Assembly: GCA_031283115.1 (NCBI GenBank)
Contig: JAITCK010000194.1
Span: 1 to 15,103 of the forward strand
Source of the DNA: Cellulomonadaceae bacterium
GTDB taxonomy: Bacteria; Actinomycetota; Actinomycetes; Actinomycetales; Cellulomonadaceae
Direction: 5' to 3'
DNA: 15,103 bases
This document shows, piece by piece, positions 1 to 6,619 of the stretch. Made by a program: the position numbers and the translations under genes. The notes under the pieces are model-generated. The model was given only the letters and a program-made list of their open reading frames with translations, was not told the origin of the DNA and searched no databases. Positions within the stretch are counted from its first letter, which is position 1, and each line of letters begins with the position of its first letter.

Positions 1-675
1 CTGTTCCTCACCGCCCGCACCCCCCACATCGACATGTCACCCCTGCACGAAGTAGTGATGACCACCTTCCTTGACTCAGGCACCGTGGTCAACCCCGTCA
101 CCTCCATCCTGCTGGGTTACCGCGTGTTCGACACCGTCTTCGAAGCCCTCATGCTGCTGGTAGCCGTGCTGGGTGTCGTCCACCTCATTGAGCCGCGTCC
201 CCGGGAAGAAGCCCGCGGCTTCGCCGGAATCGCCGCAGGCCACCCCACCATGGTCACCGCCGTCAAAGTGCTCACCCCTGTGCTTATTGTTGTTGCGGCA
301 GCCCTCATCATCGGCGACCCCAACACTCCCGGCGGCGGCTTCCAAGGGGCCGGCCTACTGGCCGCCGTAGTAGTCAGCCGCTACCTCATCAGGCCAGTGG
401 CCCGGTCGCGGGCCCACAACATGGAAACCCTGGAGAAGGTCATCTACGCGGTGTTCGTTGTCTCCGTAGCCCTCTACCTCTTTGTGGGCCTGCGCCACGA
501 CATCCCCTTCTACACGTACACCTGGTTCATGCTGCTGATGAACGGTCTGCTGGGCCTCAAAGTCTTCTGCGGCCTGACCATCATGTTCCTCTACTTCACC
601 GGCGAAGACGACAGCGAAGAAACCGCCGCCGTCGCAAACGCCACCCACACGCCGGAGGTGCCCCCACATGGCTGA
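1..675 (+). CDS. mrpB: Mrp/Mnh-type cation:proton antiporter, fused MbhE-like + MrpB subunit (5' partial)
   Basis: Membrane subunit of a multi-subunit Na+/H+ antiporter (Mrp/Mnh, related to Mbh hydrogenase modules). The reading frame is open from base 1. The text before the first ATG (34) still aligns with the MbhE family pattern (a TPHIDMSP stretch, then NPVTSILLGYRVFDT), so the true start is probably left of the window; ATG 34 and ATG 58 are only fallback starts. Two parts can be seen. The first, about nt 30-190, is an MbhE-like segment with the NPVT...YR.FDT signature and one membrane helix. The second, about nt 240-600, is the MnhB/MrpB domain with helices and the conserved GDPNTPGGGFQGAGLLAA stretch. 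The C-terminal tail is acidic, then polar. The last 8 bases overlap mrpC. The family call is firm; the fused architecture is inferred from the sequence order, and the missing N-terminus could also carry an MbhD domain. Confidence 0.88.
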   Translation: MFLTARTPHIDMSPLHEVVMTTFLDSGTVVNPVTSILLGYRVFDTVFEALMLLVAVLGVVHLIEPRPREEARGFAGIAAGHPTMVTAVKVLTPVLIVVAAALIIGDPNTPGGGFQGAGLLAAVVVSRYLIRPVARSRAHNMETLEKVIYAVFVVSVALYLFVGLRHDIPFYTYTWFMLLMNGLLGLKVFCGLTIMFLYFTGEDDSEETAAVANATHTPEVPPHG

Positions 676-1108
676 ATGGATCAACGGAACCAACATTGCC
701 GTCATCCTCTTCTTCATCGGACTGGCCGGACTCATCGTGCGAAAAAACATGGTGATGTCCGTGATAGCCCTCGGCATTATGAACGCCGGAATCATTCTCG
801 CCTTCGTCACCATGAACTCGTCCATGTCACACGAACCGCCCATGATCGCCTCCAGCGTAGCCACGGCAGCCGACCCGGTACCCCAAGCCCTGATGATCAC
901 CTCTGTGGTCATCGGCGTGGCCGTCAACGCCGTCATGCTGGTGCTCATTCTCGACATTTACCGGCAAAAAGCCACCCTCGACTGGCAGAAGGCAAAACTC
1001 ATCTCTGAAGGCCGCGGCGACCAACGAGTACCCATCGGCTTTGCCGCACCACTGCTCGAATGGCGTCAGATTGTGCAGTGGCTGGTTCATTCGCACAGGA
1101 CACCCTGA
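668..1108 (+). CDS. mrpC: Mrp/Mnh-type cation:proton antiporter subunit C (NuoK-like)
   Basis: Small membrane subunit of the Mrp antiporter, homologous to NuoK of respiratory complex I. The 146-residue product has three predicted helices: about residues 9-27, 30-50, and 73-97 in the highly conserved stretch ADPVPQALMITSVVIGVAVN, which is typical of MrpC. The ATG at 668 overlaps the end of the mrpB frame by 8 bases and has a GGAGG ribosome site at 654-658, so the two are translationally coupled. The C-terminal 45 residues are hydrophilic and somewhat long. In most mrp operons mrpD follows at once; here a phosphofructokinase gene follows after 74 bases, so D and the small E-G subunits must lie upstream or elsewhere. 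Confidence 0.92.
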   Translation: MAEWINGTNIAVILFFIGLAGLIVRKNMVMSVIALGIMNAGIILAFVTMNSSMSHEPPMIASSVATAADPVPQALMITSVVIGVAVNAVMLVLILDIYRQKATLDWQKAKLISEGRGDQRVPIGFAAPLLEWRQIVQWLVHSHRTP

Positions 1109-1117
1109 CATACCCGC

Positions 1118-1123
1118 TACGAT
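1118..1123 (+). promoter_or_regulatory. Possible -10 box upstream of pfk
   Basis: TACGAT within GCTACGATGCTGG fits the actinobacterial TANNNT -10 pattern. I see no good -35 at 16-18 bases upstream. It would give a leader of about 50 bases before the GTG start of pfk, long enough to hold the GGAGGG ribosome site at 1173-1178. It is plausible that pfk is transcribed separately from the antiporter operon, but this is unproven. Confidence 0.3.
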
Positions 1124-1182
1124 GCTGGACAGGCTCACCTGAGCACACCATCATCGACTACTGACTATCCCTGGAGGGCATA

Positions 1183-2208
1183 GTGCGAGTTGGACTCCTC
1201 ACCGGCGGCGGCGACGTTCCCGGCCTCAACGCAGTCATCCGCGCCGTCGTCAAACGCGGCGAAGGCGAATACGGCCACTCCATCATCGGCTTCCGAAACG
1301 GCTGGCGCGGCCTTGCTGAAGGTGATGTCATGCCCTTGGGCAGGCAAAACATCCGCAACGTGCTGCCCCTGGGTGGAACCCTGCTGGGCACCGCCCGCTT
1401 CCACCCCAACGCTGAAGACGGGTCCATGGACGCCGTACTCACCACCCTGGAAGCCGAACGAGTCGAAGCCCTCATTGTTGTTGGCGGCGACGGCACCCTT
1501 CACGCCGCCTCGAAAGTGGCTGAACAAGGCATCAAAGTGGTGGCCATCCCCAAAACCATCGACAACGACGTGTGGGGCACCGACCGGTCCATCGGCTTCG
1601 ACACGGCAGTGACCATCGCCACCGAAGCCATTGACCGCATCCACACCACCGCCGAATCCCACAACCGTGTCATGCTGGTCGAAGTGATGGGCCGCACCGC
1701 AGGCTGGATCGCCGCCACCGCCGGAATCGCCGGTGGGGCTGAAGTGGTGCTCGCCCCCGAAGAGCCCTTCGACATCGACAAGGTGGTCAAGTTCCTCAAA
1801 CACCGCCACCGGGCTCACGCAAGTTTCTCCATCATCGTTGTTGCTGAAGGCGCCGAACCTGCCCCCGGCACAGCCATGGAATACCGCACGCAACTTGGCC
1901 GCTTCGGTGAAATCGTCGCCGGATCCATTTCCGAGCGCCTCAAAGCAGAAATCGAGCAGCGCACCGGATTCGACACCCGTGTCACCGTGCTCGGCCACAT
2001 TCAACGCGGCGGAACCCCCACCGCAGCCGACCGCATTCTCGGATCGCGGTTCGGCGTGGCCGCCATCGACGCCATCACCCGCGGCGAAACCGGCGTGATG
2101 ACAGCCCAACACGGCGAAGAAATCGTGCTGGTTCCTCTGGCCGACATCGCCGGCAAAGTCAAACATGTCCCCCTCGACTACCTCGACGTGGCCAGCGCGT
2201 TAGCGTAA
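1183..2208 (+). CDS. pfkA: 6-phosphofructokinase (group III type, Gly104/Lys124)
   Basis: Phosphorylates fructose 6-phosphate to fructose 1,6-bisphosphate in glycolysis (cytoplasmic). 341 residues. The start is GTG at 1183, with GGAGGG at 1173-1178. The numbering matches E. coli PfkA closely: donor-site GGGDVPG at 8-14, GGDG at 101-104, PKTIDND at 123-129 with catalytic Asp127, Arg162, MGR at 169-171, Glu222, and the substrate-binding GHIQRGG at 271-277. Gly104 is the residue of ATP-dependent enzymes (PPi enzymes usually carry Asp there), whereas Lys124 is the residue typical of PPi-dependent and group III enzymes (Gly in E. coli). From family knowledge the Gly104/Lys124 pair fits ATP-using actinobacterial group III enzymes such as the Streptomyces one, so ATP is the likelier donor. 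The donor cannot be proven from sequence. A hairpin covers the stop codon. Confidence 0.95.
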   Translation: MRVGLLTGGGDVPGLNAVIRAVVKRGEGEYGHSIIGFRNGWRGLAEGDVMPLGRQNIRNVLPLGGTLLGTARFHPNAEDGSMDAVLTTLEAERVEALIVVGGDGTLHAASKVAEQGIKVVAIPKTIDNDVWGTDRSIGFDTAVTIATEAIDRIHTTAESHNRVMLVEVMGRTAGWIAATAGIAGGAEVVLAPEEPFDIDKVVKFLKHRHRAHASFSIIVVAEGAEPAPGTAMEYRTQLGRFGEIVAGSISERLKAEIEQRTGFDTRVTVLGHIQRGGTPTAADRILGSRFGVAAIDAITRGETGVMTAQHGEEIVLVPLADIAGKVKHVPLDYLDVASALA

Positions 2209-2222
2209 CGCGCCAGGCTGGC
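2191..2222 (+). terminator. Hairpin spanning the pfk stop codon
   Basis: A perfect 8-bp inverted repeat, GCGCGTTA (2195-2202) / TAACGCGC (2206-2213), with a 3-base loop, contains the pfk stop TAA (2206-2208) in its 3' arm. It is extended by GCCA (2191-2194) pairing with TGGC (2219-2222) around a bulge. There is no T-tract after it, so it is either a T-less terminator, common in GC-rich actinobacteria, or an mRNA 3'-end stabiliser. Confidence 0.45.
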
Positions 2223-2253
2223 GAGGCGACCGCTATTTGCGTTGCCTTGCCGT

Positions 2254-2259
2254 TACCAT
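2254..2259 (+). promoter_or_regulatory. Candidate -10 box for leaderless ndk mRNA
   Basis: TACCAT, followed by 8 bases and then ATG at 2268, has the TANNNT-N(6-8)-start layout of leaderless actinobacterial transcripts. No Shine-Dalgarno sequence precedes the start. The -35 is not recognisable. Confidence 0.45.
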
Positions 2260-2267
2260 GTGCGCCC

Positions 2268-2702
2268 ATGATGATAAATAATGCTGTTGAGCGGACGCTT
2301 GTGCTGGTCAAACCGGATGGGGTGGAGCGCGGGCTGGTGGGTGAGGTACTGCGCCGCATCGAACGCAAAGGCTACCGGCTGGCCGCCATGCAGATGCGCA
2401 CCGCCAGCGAAGAACTGGCAGGTCAACACTATGCCGAACATGCCGCTAAGCCCTTCTTTCGGGATCTGGTCGAATACTTGTGCTCCGGCCCCACCCTGGC
2501 AGCCGTCATCGAAGGCGAACGGGTAGTCAAAGGCGTGCGCGTCATGAACGGCACCACCGTCCCCACCCTGGCCCCCCCCGGCACCATCCGCGGCGACCTG
2601 GCCTGCACCCGCGGCGGCGTATCCATGTTCAACGTGGTGCACGGGTCAGACTCGCGGGTGTCCGCCGAACGTGAGATCGCCCTCTGGTTCCCCGACCTGT
2701 GA
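2268..2702 (+). CDS. ndk: Nucleoside diphosphate kinase
   Basis: Transfers the terminal phosphate of ATP to other nucleoside diphosphates through a phospho-histidine, balancing NTP pools. From ATG 2268 the product has 144 residues. [15 protein letters not shown] begins the fold, GTIRGD supplies nucleotide contacts, and NVVHGSDS carries the active-site His, followed by [10 protein letters not shown]. An alternative ATG lies at 2271 and a TTG at 2247. I prefer 2268 because the conserved part begins only a few residues later and a -10-like TACCAT sits 8 bases upstream, suggesting a leaderless mRNA. One oddity: the loop between GTIRGD and the active-site NVVHG is about 4 residues longer than in the human or E. 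coli enzyme ([11 protein letters not shown]). The family assignment is secure. Confidence 0.95.
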   Translation: MMINNAVERTLVLVKPDGVERGLVGEVLRRIERKGYRLAAMQMRTASEELAGQHYAEHAAKPFFRDLVEYLCSGPTLAAVIEGERVVKGVRVMNGTTVPTLAPPGTIRGDLACTRGGVSMFNVVHGSDSRVSAEREIALWFPDL

Positions 2703-2709
2703 CATGGCC

Positions 2710-2727
2710 TGCCGCAGCTCTGCGGTA
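2710..2727 (+). terminator. Weak hairpin between ndk and smc
   Basis: TGCCGCA - GCTC - TGCGGTA can form a 7-bp stem (one G-T pair) with a 4-base loop, 7 bases after the ndk stop. No T-tract follows. It may be a weak terminator or a chance structure. Confidence 0.3.
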
Positions 2728-2733
2728 GTGCGC

Positions 2734-2739
2734 TAATGT
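2734..2739 (+). promoter_or_regulatory. Candidate -10 box for smc
   Basis: TAATGT lies 10 bases before the smc ATG (2750). No Shine-Dalgarno sequence is present in CTCCTCACAC, so the mRNA may be leaderless or carry only a few leader bases. Spacing is slightly longer than at the other leaderless-looking genes of this window. Confidence 0.35.
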
Positions 2740-2749
2740 CTCCTCACAC

Positions 2750-5700
2750 ATGCACCTCAAAACCCTCACCCTGCGAGGCTTCAAGTCGTTCGCATCGGCA
2801 ACCCGCCTCGACCTGACCCCCGGCATCACCTGTGTTGTCGGGCCTAACGGGTCGGGAAAATCCAATGTTGTTGACGCTCTCGCCTGGGTGATGGGGGAGC
2901 AGGGGGCGCGAGCCCTACGCGGCGAAGCCATGGCCGATGTCATCTTCGCTGGCACCTCCACCCGGCCACCCCTAGGCCGGGCAGAAGTGTCCTTGACCAT
3001 CGACAATGCCGACGGCGCCTTGCCTATCGACTACACCGAAGTCACGCTCACCCGAACCCTCTTCAGGTCGGGCGGGTCAGAGTATGCGATCAATGGATCA
3101 CCCTGCCGTCTGCTGGACATTCAAGAACTCCTCAGCGATGTCGGCCTTGGTCGGCAAATGCATGTCGTTGTGGGGCAAGGACAACTGGATACGGTGTTGC
3201 GGGCCACGCCCGAACAGCGGCGAGGCTTCATCGAAGAAGCCGCCGGAGTGCTCAAACACCGCAAACGCAAAGAAGCAGCCCTGCGCAAACTCGACCGCAT
3301 GGCCGCCAACCTGGCCCGCCTCAGCGACCTCACCGCAGAACTGCGGCGGCAACTAGGCCCGCTGGGACGGCAAGCGGAAGCCGCACGCCGTGCTGGAGCC
3401 ATCCAAGCCGACCTGCGTGACGCCACCGCCCGCCTCCTAGCCGACGACATCGCCCAAATCGCTGCCGTCCTCGCTGCCGAACAGGTAGGCCAGGATGCGG
3501 TAGCCCAAGAACAAGCCCTGGTCGTTGAGGCAAACGAGGCCGCCAGGCAGGCCGTCACCGCAGGCGAACAGGCCGTCATCCAGGCTGCTGCTGCCGTACA
3601 TGACACGGCAGAAACCTTCCACCGGCTGACCGCCCTCCGTGAGCGCCTGGCTGGACTGGCAACCCTGGCTGCCGAACGGGCCCGCCTGCTGGCCGCCCCA
3701 CCAACCGCCCCCGTCGGGCCTGACCCGGATCACCTGGACGCCCAGGCCAGTGAAGCCCGTGGCCGTGAAGCCGAACTGGCTGCCGAGGTCGCCCGCGCCA
3801 CGCAAGCCCTGACCCAGGCCACCACCGCCCGCGAGTCCGCTGAAGCCGTCGCCGCTGTCGCCGACCAAGAAGTCGCCCAAGCCAGCAAAGCCGCCGCAGA
3901 CCAGCGGGAACGCCAGGCCCGCCTGGCTGGACAGGTGGCTGCAGCCCGATCCCGGGTCGACGCCTGTACGGGAGAAGCAGGCCGCCTGCAGGCCGTCCTT
4001 GCCGACGCCACCGCCCGCGCCGCTCAGGCCCAAGCCCAACATGCGGCCGTCGAAATGGAGATTGTTGGCGTCAGGGCTAGCGCCGCAGACCTCATCGGCG
4101 ACCGCGAATCCGCCGACGCCCTACTCGATGCCGCCCTGGCTGCCCTGCGAGAATGTGAAGAAGTTGCCGATGAGGCGGGCCGCGACCAAGCCCACTGGAC
4201 GTCACGGGCTGCCGCCCTAGCCGAAGCAACCGCCCCTACAGCGGACGCAGGAAACCTGCTCGGTGACGGAGTAGGCGGGATGCTGGGCAGCGCCGCCCAG
4301 TTAGCCTCCCGGGCCCCCGGATTCTCCGAAGTGATGCTGGAAGCCCTGGATCCCTTTGCTGACCTCGTATTTTACCGGGATCGCGGTGAAGATGAGGGCA
4401 GTGGTGATGCGATTGCTGTGGACGGCCAAGGAGATGACGAGCCTGCTGTGGCCCTCGGCAAGGCGCAACGGGTGGTTGACCTGGCTGCAGCCCTGACCCA
4501 AGCGCGAGACCAAGCCGACCAAGCCCAGGCCCGATGCGACACCGCCCATGCAGCCTTGACGACAGCCCGGACCGAAGCAGCAAACGCGCAAGCCCACCAC
4601 GACGCAGCCTTGACTAGGCTGGCCGAATCAGAAACAGCCATCGCCTCCGTGGCAGCCCGCCTCACCGCCCTTGACGCCACCGGCAAGGCCGCCGCCGCTG
4701 AAGTCGACCGCCTCCACGCCTCCTTGACCGCCGCCCAGCAGGCCGCCGACCAGGCAGAACAGCAGTTGGCTGCTGCCCTGGCCCAGCAGGCTCAAAACCA
4801 AGTCCACGTCGGCAATGATGTTGGCACTGACGCTGACGGCGGCGCGGTGGTTGGCACCGCCGCCTGCAACCTCGACGTGGCCCTGGCCGCCGCCAACGCA
4901 GCCCGCGACCAAGCCCACAACCTTGCCAGCGGTGCCCGCCGGGCCGAAACTGACGCCCGCCTAGTCTTACGTACCAGCGAAGAACGCCATCGCGCCCTGG
5001 CAGGACGGGCCGACGGCCTCACCCGCGCCGCCCAGCGTGAGCGGCAAGCCCGAGCCGACGCAGACCGTCGCGCCCACCATCGGGCAGGCCAAGCCCGCAC
5101 AGCCGCAGCCGTCCACACCGATGCCGCCGCAGCCCTGACCACCATCGACGCTTCCATCGACCGGGCCGCCCGCGAACGCGAAGCCGCCGCCCAAGCCCAA
5201 GCCCAAGCCGCCGCCAGCCTTGATGCCGCTCGCGCAGGGGCCAGCCAACTTGCTGGTCGTCTCGCTGAGTTGGCCGACGCCGCCCACGCGGAAGAACTCG
5301 CCCGTGCCGGACACGTCGCAGCCCTGGACCGCCTGCACGCCCGCGCCCGCGACGAGTTAGGCATCGACCCCCAGTTGCTGGTTGACGAGTACGGCCCCCA
5401 CCTGCCCGTCAGCATCCACACTGATACCGACACCAGCACCCCCTACGTCCGCGCTGACCAGGAGGCTCGCGCCGACAAAGCCCGCCGGGCTCTCGCCCGC
5501 ATCGGAGCCATCAACCCTCTCGCTCTCGAAGAGTTTGCTGCCCTAGAAGAACGCCACAAGTTCCTCACCGACCAACTAGCTGACCTGGAAACCTCCCGCG
5601 ACGACCTTCACGGACTCATCACCGACATTGACGCCCGCGTTCAACAAGCCTTCGAAGAAGCCTTCGCCGACACGGCCGCCCAGTTCGAGCAGGTCTTCGA

Positions 5701-6133
5701 CATGCTTTTCCCCGGCGGCACCGGCCGCCTCGTCCTCACCGACCCCGGCGACCTGCTGACCACCGGCATCGACATTGAAGCCCGCCCGGCAGGCAAAAAA
5801 GTCAAACGCATCTCCCTGCTCTCCGGCGGGGAACGCTCCCTGGCAGCCCTGGGATTCCTTGTTGCCATCTTCACGGCTCGGCCCAGCCCCTTCCTCATCC
5901 TCGATGAGGTGGAGGCCGCCCTCGACGACGTCAACCTGGGCCGCATCCTCGACGTCTTCCGCCAACTGCAACAACGCAGCCAACTCATCGTCATCACTCA
6001 CCAGAAACGAACCATGGAAATCGCCGACGCCCTCTACGGGGTAACCATGGGCAGCGACGGCGTGTCCGTGGTCATCTCCCAACGCCTGGACGGTCCGCAA
6101 CAGGCCGGGCTGGTGCAGGCAAACGCCGTCTGA
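2750..6133 (+). CDS. smc: Chromosome segregation/condensation ATPase SMC with a reduced hinge
   Basis: Structural maintenance of chromosomes protein; with ScpA/ScpB it forms the bacterial condensin that organises the nucleoid. 1127 residues, a little short (about 1180-1200 is usual in the phylum). The head is complete. N-terminal: Walker A GPNGSGKSN at 31-39, then the GQGQLDTVLRATPEQRR segment. C-terminal: signature LLSGGERS from 1023 and Walker B LILDEVEAALDD near 1049-1060, followed by LIVITHQKRTME. Two long Ala/Gln/Glu/Arg-rich coiled coils lie at about 170-500 and 577-900. Between them the hinge looks cut down: its first half is recognisable (GVGGMLGSAAQL, about 505-540), but the second half is replaced by an acidic, Gly-rich stretch (about 542-566) that runs straight into the return coil. 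A second coil break rich in Gly/Asp lies near 682-706. The start is the first ATG and gives the canonical N-terminus MHLKTLTLRGFKSF. Confidence 0.95.
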   Translation: MHLKTLTLRGFKSFASATRLDLTPGITCVVGPNGSGKSNVVDALAWVMGEQGARALRGEAMADVIFAGTSTRPPLGRAEVSLTIDNADGALPIDYTEVTLTRTLFRSGGSEYAINGSPCRLLDIQELLSDVGLGRQMHVVVGQGQLDTVLRATPEQRRGFIEEAAGVLKHRKRKEAALRKLDRMAANLARLSDLTAELRRQLGPLGRQAEAARRAGAIQADLRDATARLLADDIAQIAAVLAAEQVGQDAVAQEQALVVEANEAARQAVTAGEQAVIQAAAAVHDTAETFHRLTALRERLAGLATLAAERARLLAAPPTAPVGPDPDHLDAQASEARGREAELAAEVARATQALTQATTARESAEAVAAVADQEVAQASKAAADQRERQARLAGQVAAARSRVDACTGEAGRLQAVLADATARAAQAQAQHAAVEMEIVGVRASAADLIGDRESADALLDAALAALRECEEVADEAGRDQAHWTSRAAALAEATAPTADAGNLLGDGVGGMLGSAAQLASRAPGFSEVMLEALDPFADLVFYRDRGEDEGSGDAIAVDGQGDDEPAVALGKAQRVVDLAAALTQARDQADQAQARCDTAHAALTTARTEAANAQAHHDAALTRLAESETAIASVAARLTALDATGKAAAAEVDRLHASLTAAQQAADQAEQQLAAALAQQAQNQVHVGNDVGTDADGGAVVGTAACNLDVALAAANAARDQAHNLASGARRAETDARLVLRTSEERHRALAGRADGLTRAAQRERQARADADRRAHHRAGQARTAAAVHTDAAAALTTIDASIDRAAREREAAAQAQAQAAASLDAARAGASQLAGRLAELADAAHAEELARAGHVAALDRLHARARDELGIDPQLLVDEYGPHLPVSIHTDTDTSTPYVRADQEARADKARRALARIGAINPLALEEFAALEERHKFLTDQLADLETSRDDLHGLITDIDARVQQAFEEAFADTAAQFEQVFDMLFPGGTGRLVLTDPGDLLTTGIDIEARPAGKKVKRISLLSGGERSLAALGFLVAIFTARPSPFLILDEVEAALDDVNLGRILDVFRQLQQRSQLIVITHQKRTMEIADALYGVTMGSDGVSVVISQRLDGPQQAGLVQANAV

Positions 6134-6161
6134 CGACGATGTGACCTACTCGGTGAGACAG

Positions 6162-6183
6162 GTGCCGCCCATCCGTGCGGCAC
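6162..6183 (+). terminator. Hairpin downstream of smc
   Basis: GTGCCGC (6162-6168) and GCGGCAC (6177-6183) form a perfect 7-bp stem with an 8-base loop, 29 bases after the smc stop. There is no T-tract. Its position between smc and the next candidate promoter favours a terminator role. Confidence 0.4.
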
Positions 6184-6220
6184 GCTCGGCAATCTGTCAT
6201 GTTCCCCCGCCAGGCGGTGA

Positions 6221-6226
6221 CACCAT
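6221..6226 (+). promoter_or_regulatory. Candidate -10 box for the small membrane protein gene
   Basis: CACCAT, six bases before ATG 6233, resembles the -10 boxes ahead of ndk and zwf in spacing, with C for the first T. A short AGGGG lies between, too close to the ATG for a normal ribosome site. Confidence 0.3.
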
Positions 6227-6232
6227 AGGGGC

Positions 6233-6502
6233 ATGGTCGGGTTCTGGGTTTGGGCTACCGCAGTTGTTGTGCTGCTCGTGGCAGTGTTTGTCATCGCCCG
6301 AATCCTCAACCGCATCGCCGATCCCATCGCCCACGAACTACCGCCACGCACCCGACTAGGCCAAGAAATCAACGCCCGCGTCACCGATGATGTGCGCGCC
6401 AAACTCACCCTCATCGACGGCGGACTAGACGACGGCCACAACGGTATCGTCACCCTCGACGATTTCTTTGCCGCACCCGGCAGCGACCAGCGCGCCGCCT
6501 AA
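6233..6502 (+). CDS. Small single-pass membrane protein of unknown function
   Basis: I do not recognise a named family. 89 residues: one strong membrane helix at about 4-23, then Arg24 and Arg27. By the positive-inside rule this puts the C-terminal 60 residues in the cytoplasm. The tail is polar and partly helical (ARVTDDVRAKLTLIDGG). It ends in a loop-like stretch at 66-78 (DDGHNGIVTLDDF) that loosely matches an EF-hand loop: Asp1, Asn5, Gly6, Val8, Asp12 and Phe13 fit, but position 3 is Gly. The gene sits between smc and ftsY, which in many actinobacteria are close neighbours, and has hairpins on both sides, so it is probably its own transcription unit. Coding potential is supported by consistent GC-rich third positions and the typical membrane segment; the function is open. 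Confidence 0.75.
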   Translation: MVGFWVWATAVVVLLVAVFVIARILNRIADPIAHELPPRTRLGQEINARVTDDVRAKLTLIDGGLDDGHNGIVTLDDFFAAPGSDQRAA

Positions 6503-6560
6503 GGAAACACAAACCCTTCCGCAGCCAACTCTGCGTGATGGCGGAACTTTACGTGATGCC

Positions 6561-6586
6561 GAGGGCGCAACTGGCGTCCCTCATTT
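6561..6586 (+). terminator. Bulged hairpin with short T-run before ftsY
   Basis: GAGGGCGC (6561-6568) pairs with GCG (6574-6576) and CCCTC (6578-6582) around one bulged T, with loop AACTG, followed by ATTT. It lies in the 117-base gap between the small membrane protein gene and ftsY and could end transcription of the former. A smaller CGCAG/CTGCG hairpin lies at 6520-6535. Confidence 0.4.
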
Positions 6587-6607
6587 CGTGTAGCGCTAAA
6601 TCTTTGC

Positions 6608-6613
6608 CACACT
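6608..6613 (+). promoter_or_regulatory. Candidate -10 box for ftsY
   Basis: CACACT followed by 6 bases and GTG 6620 has the leaderless spacing seen elsewhere in the window. TTCGTG at 6585-6590, 17 bases upstream, is only a weak -35 match. Confidence 0.28.
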
Positions 6614-6619
6614 ACGGGA

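Noticed and set aside
1165..2166. Long open frame on the - strand opposite pfk (333 codons)
   Set aside because: It lies entirely over a well-conserved phosphofructokinase and has the His/Asp/Gly-rich composition expected from reading a GC-rich gene backwards.
2247..2267. TTG start of ndk at 2247
   Set aside because: It would precede the likely -10 box and adds residues not seen in the family; ATG 2268 fits better.
4792..5439. Arg/Ala/Ser-rich open frame on the - strand inside smc (215 codons), and similar ones at 3121-3606 and 3437-4042
   Set aside because: Low-complexity shadows of the Ala/Gln-rich coiled coils of smc; no motif, no ribosome site.
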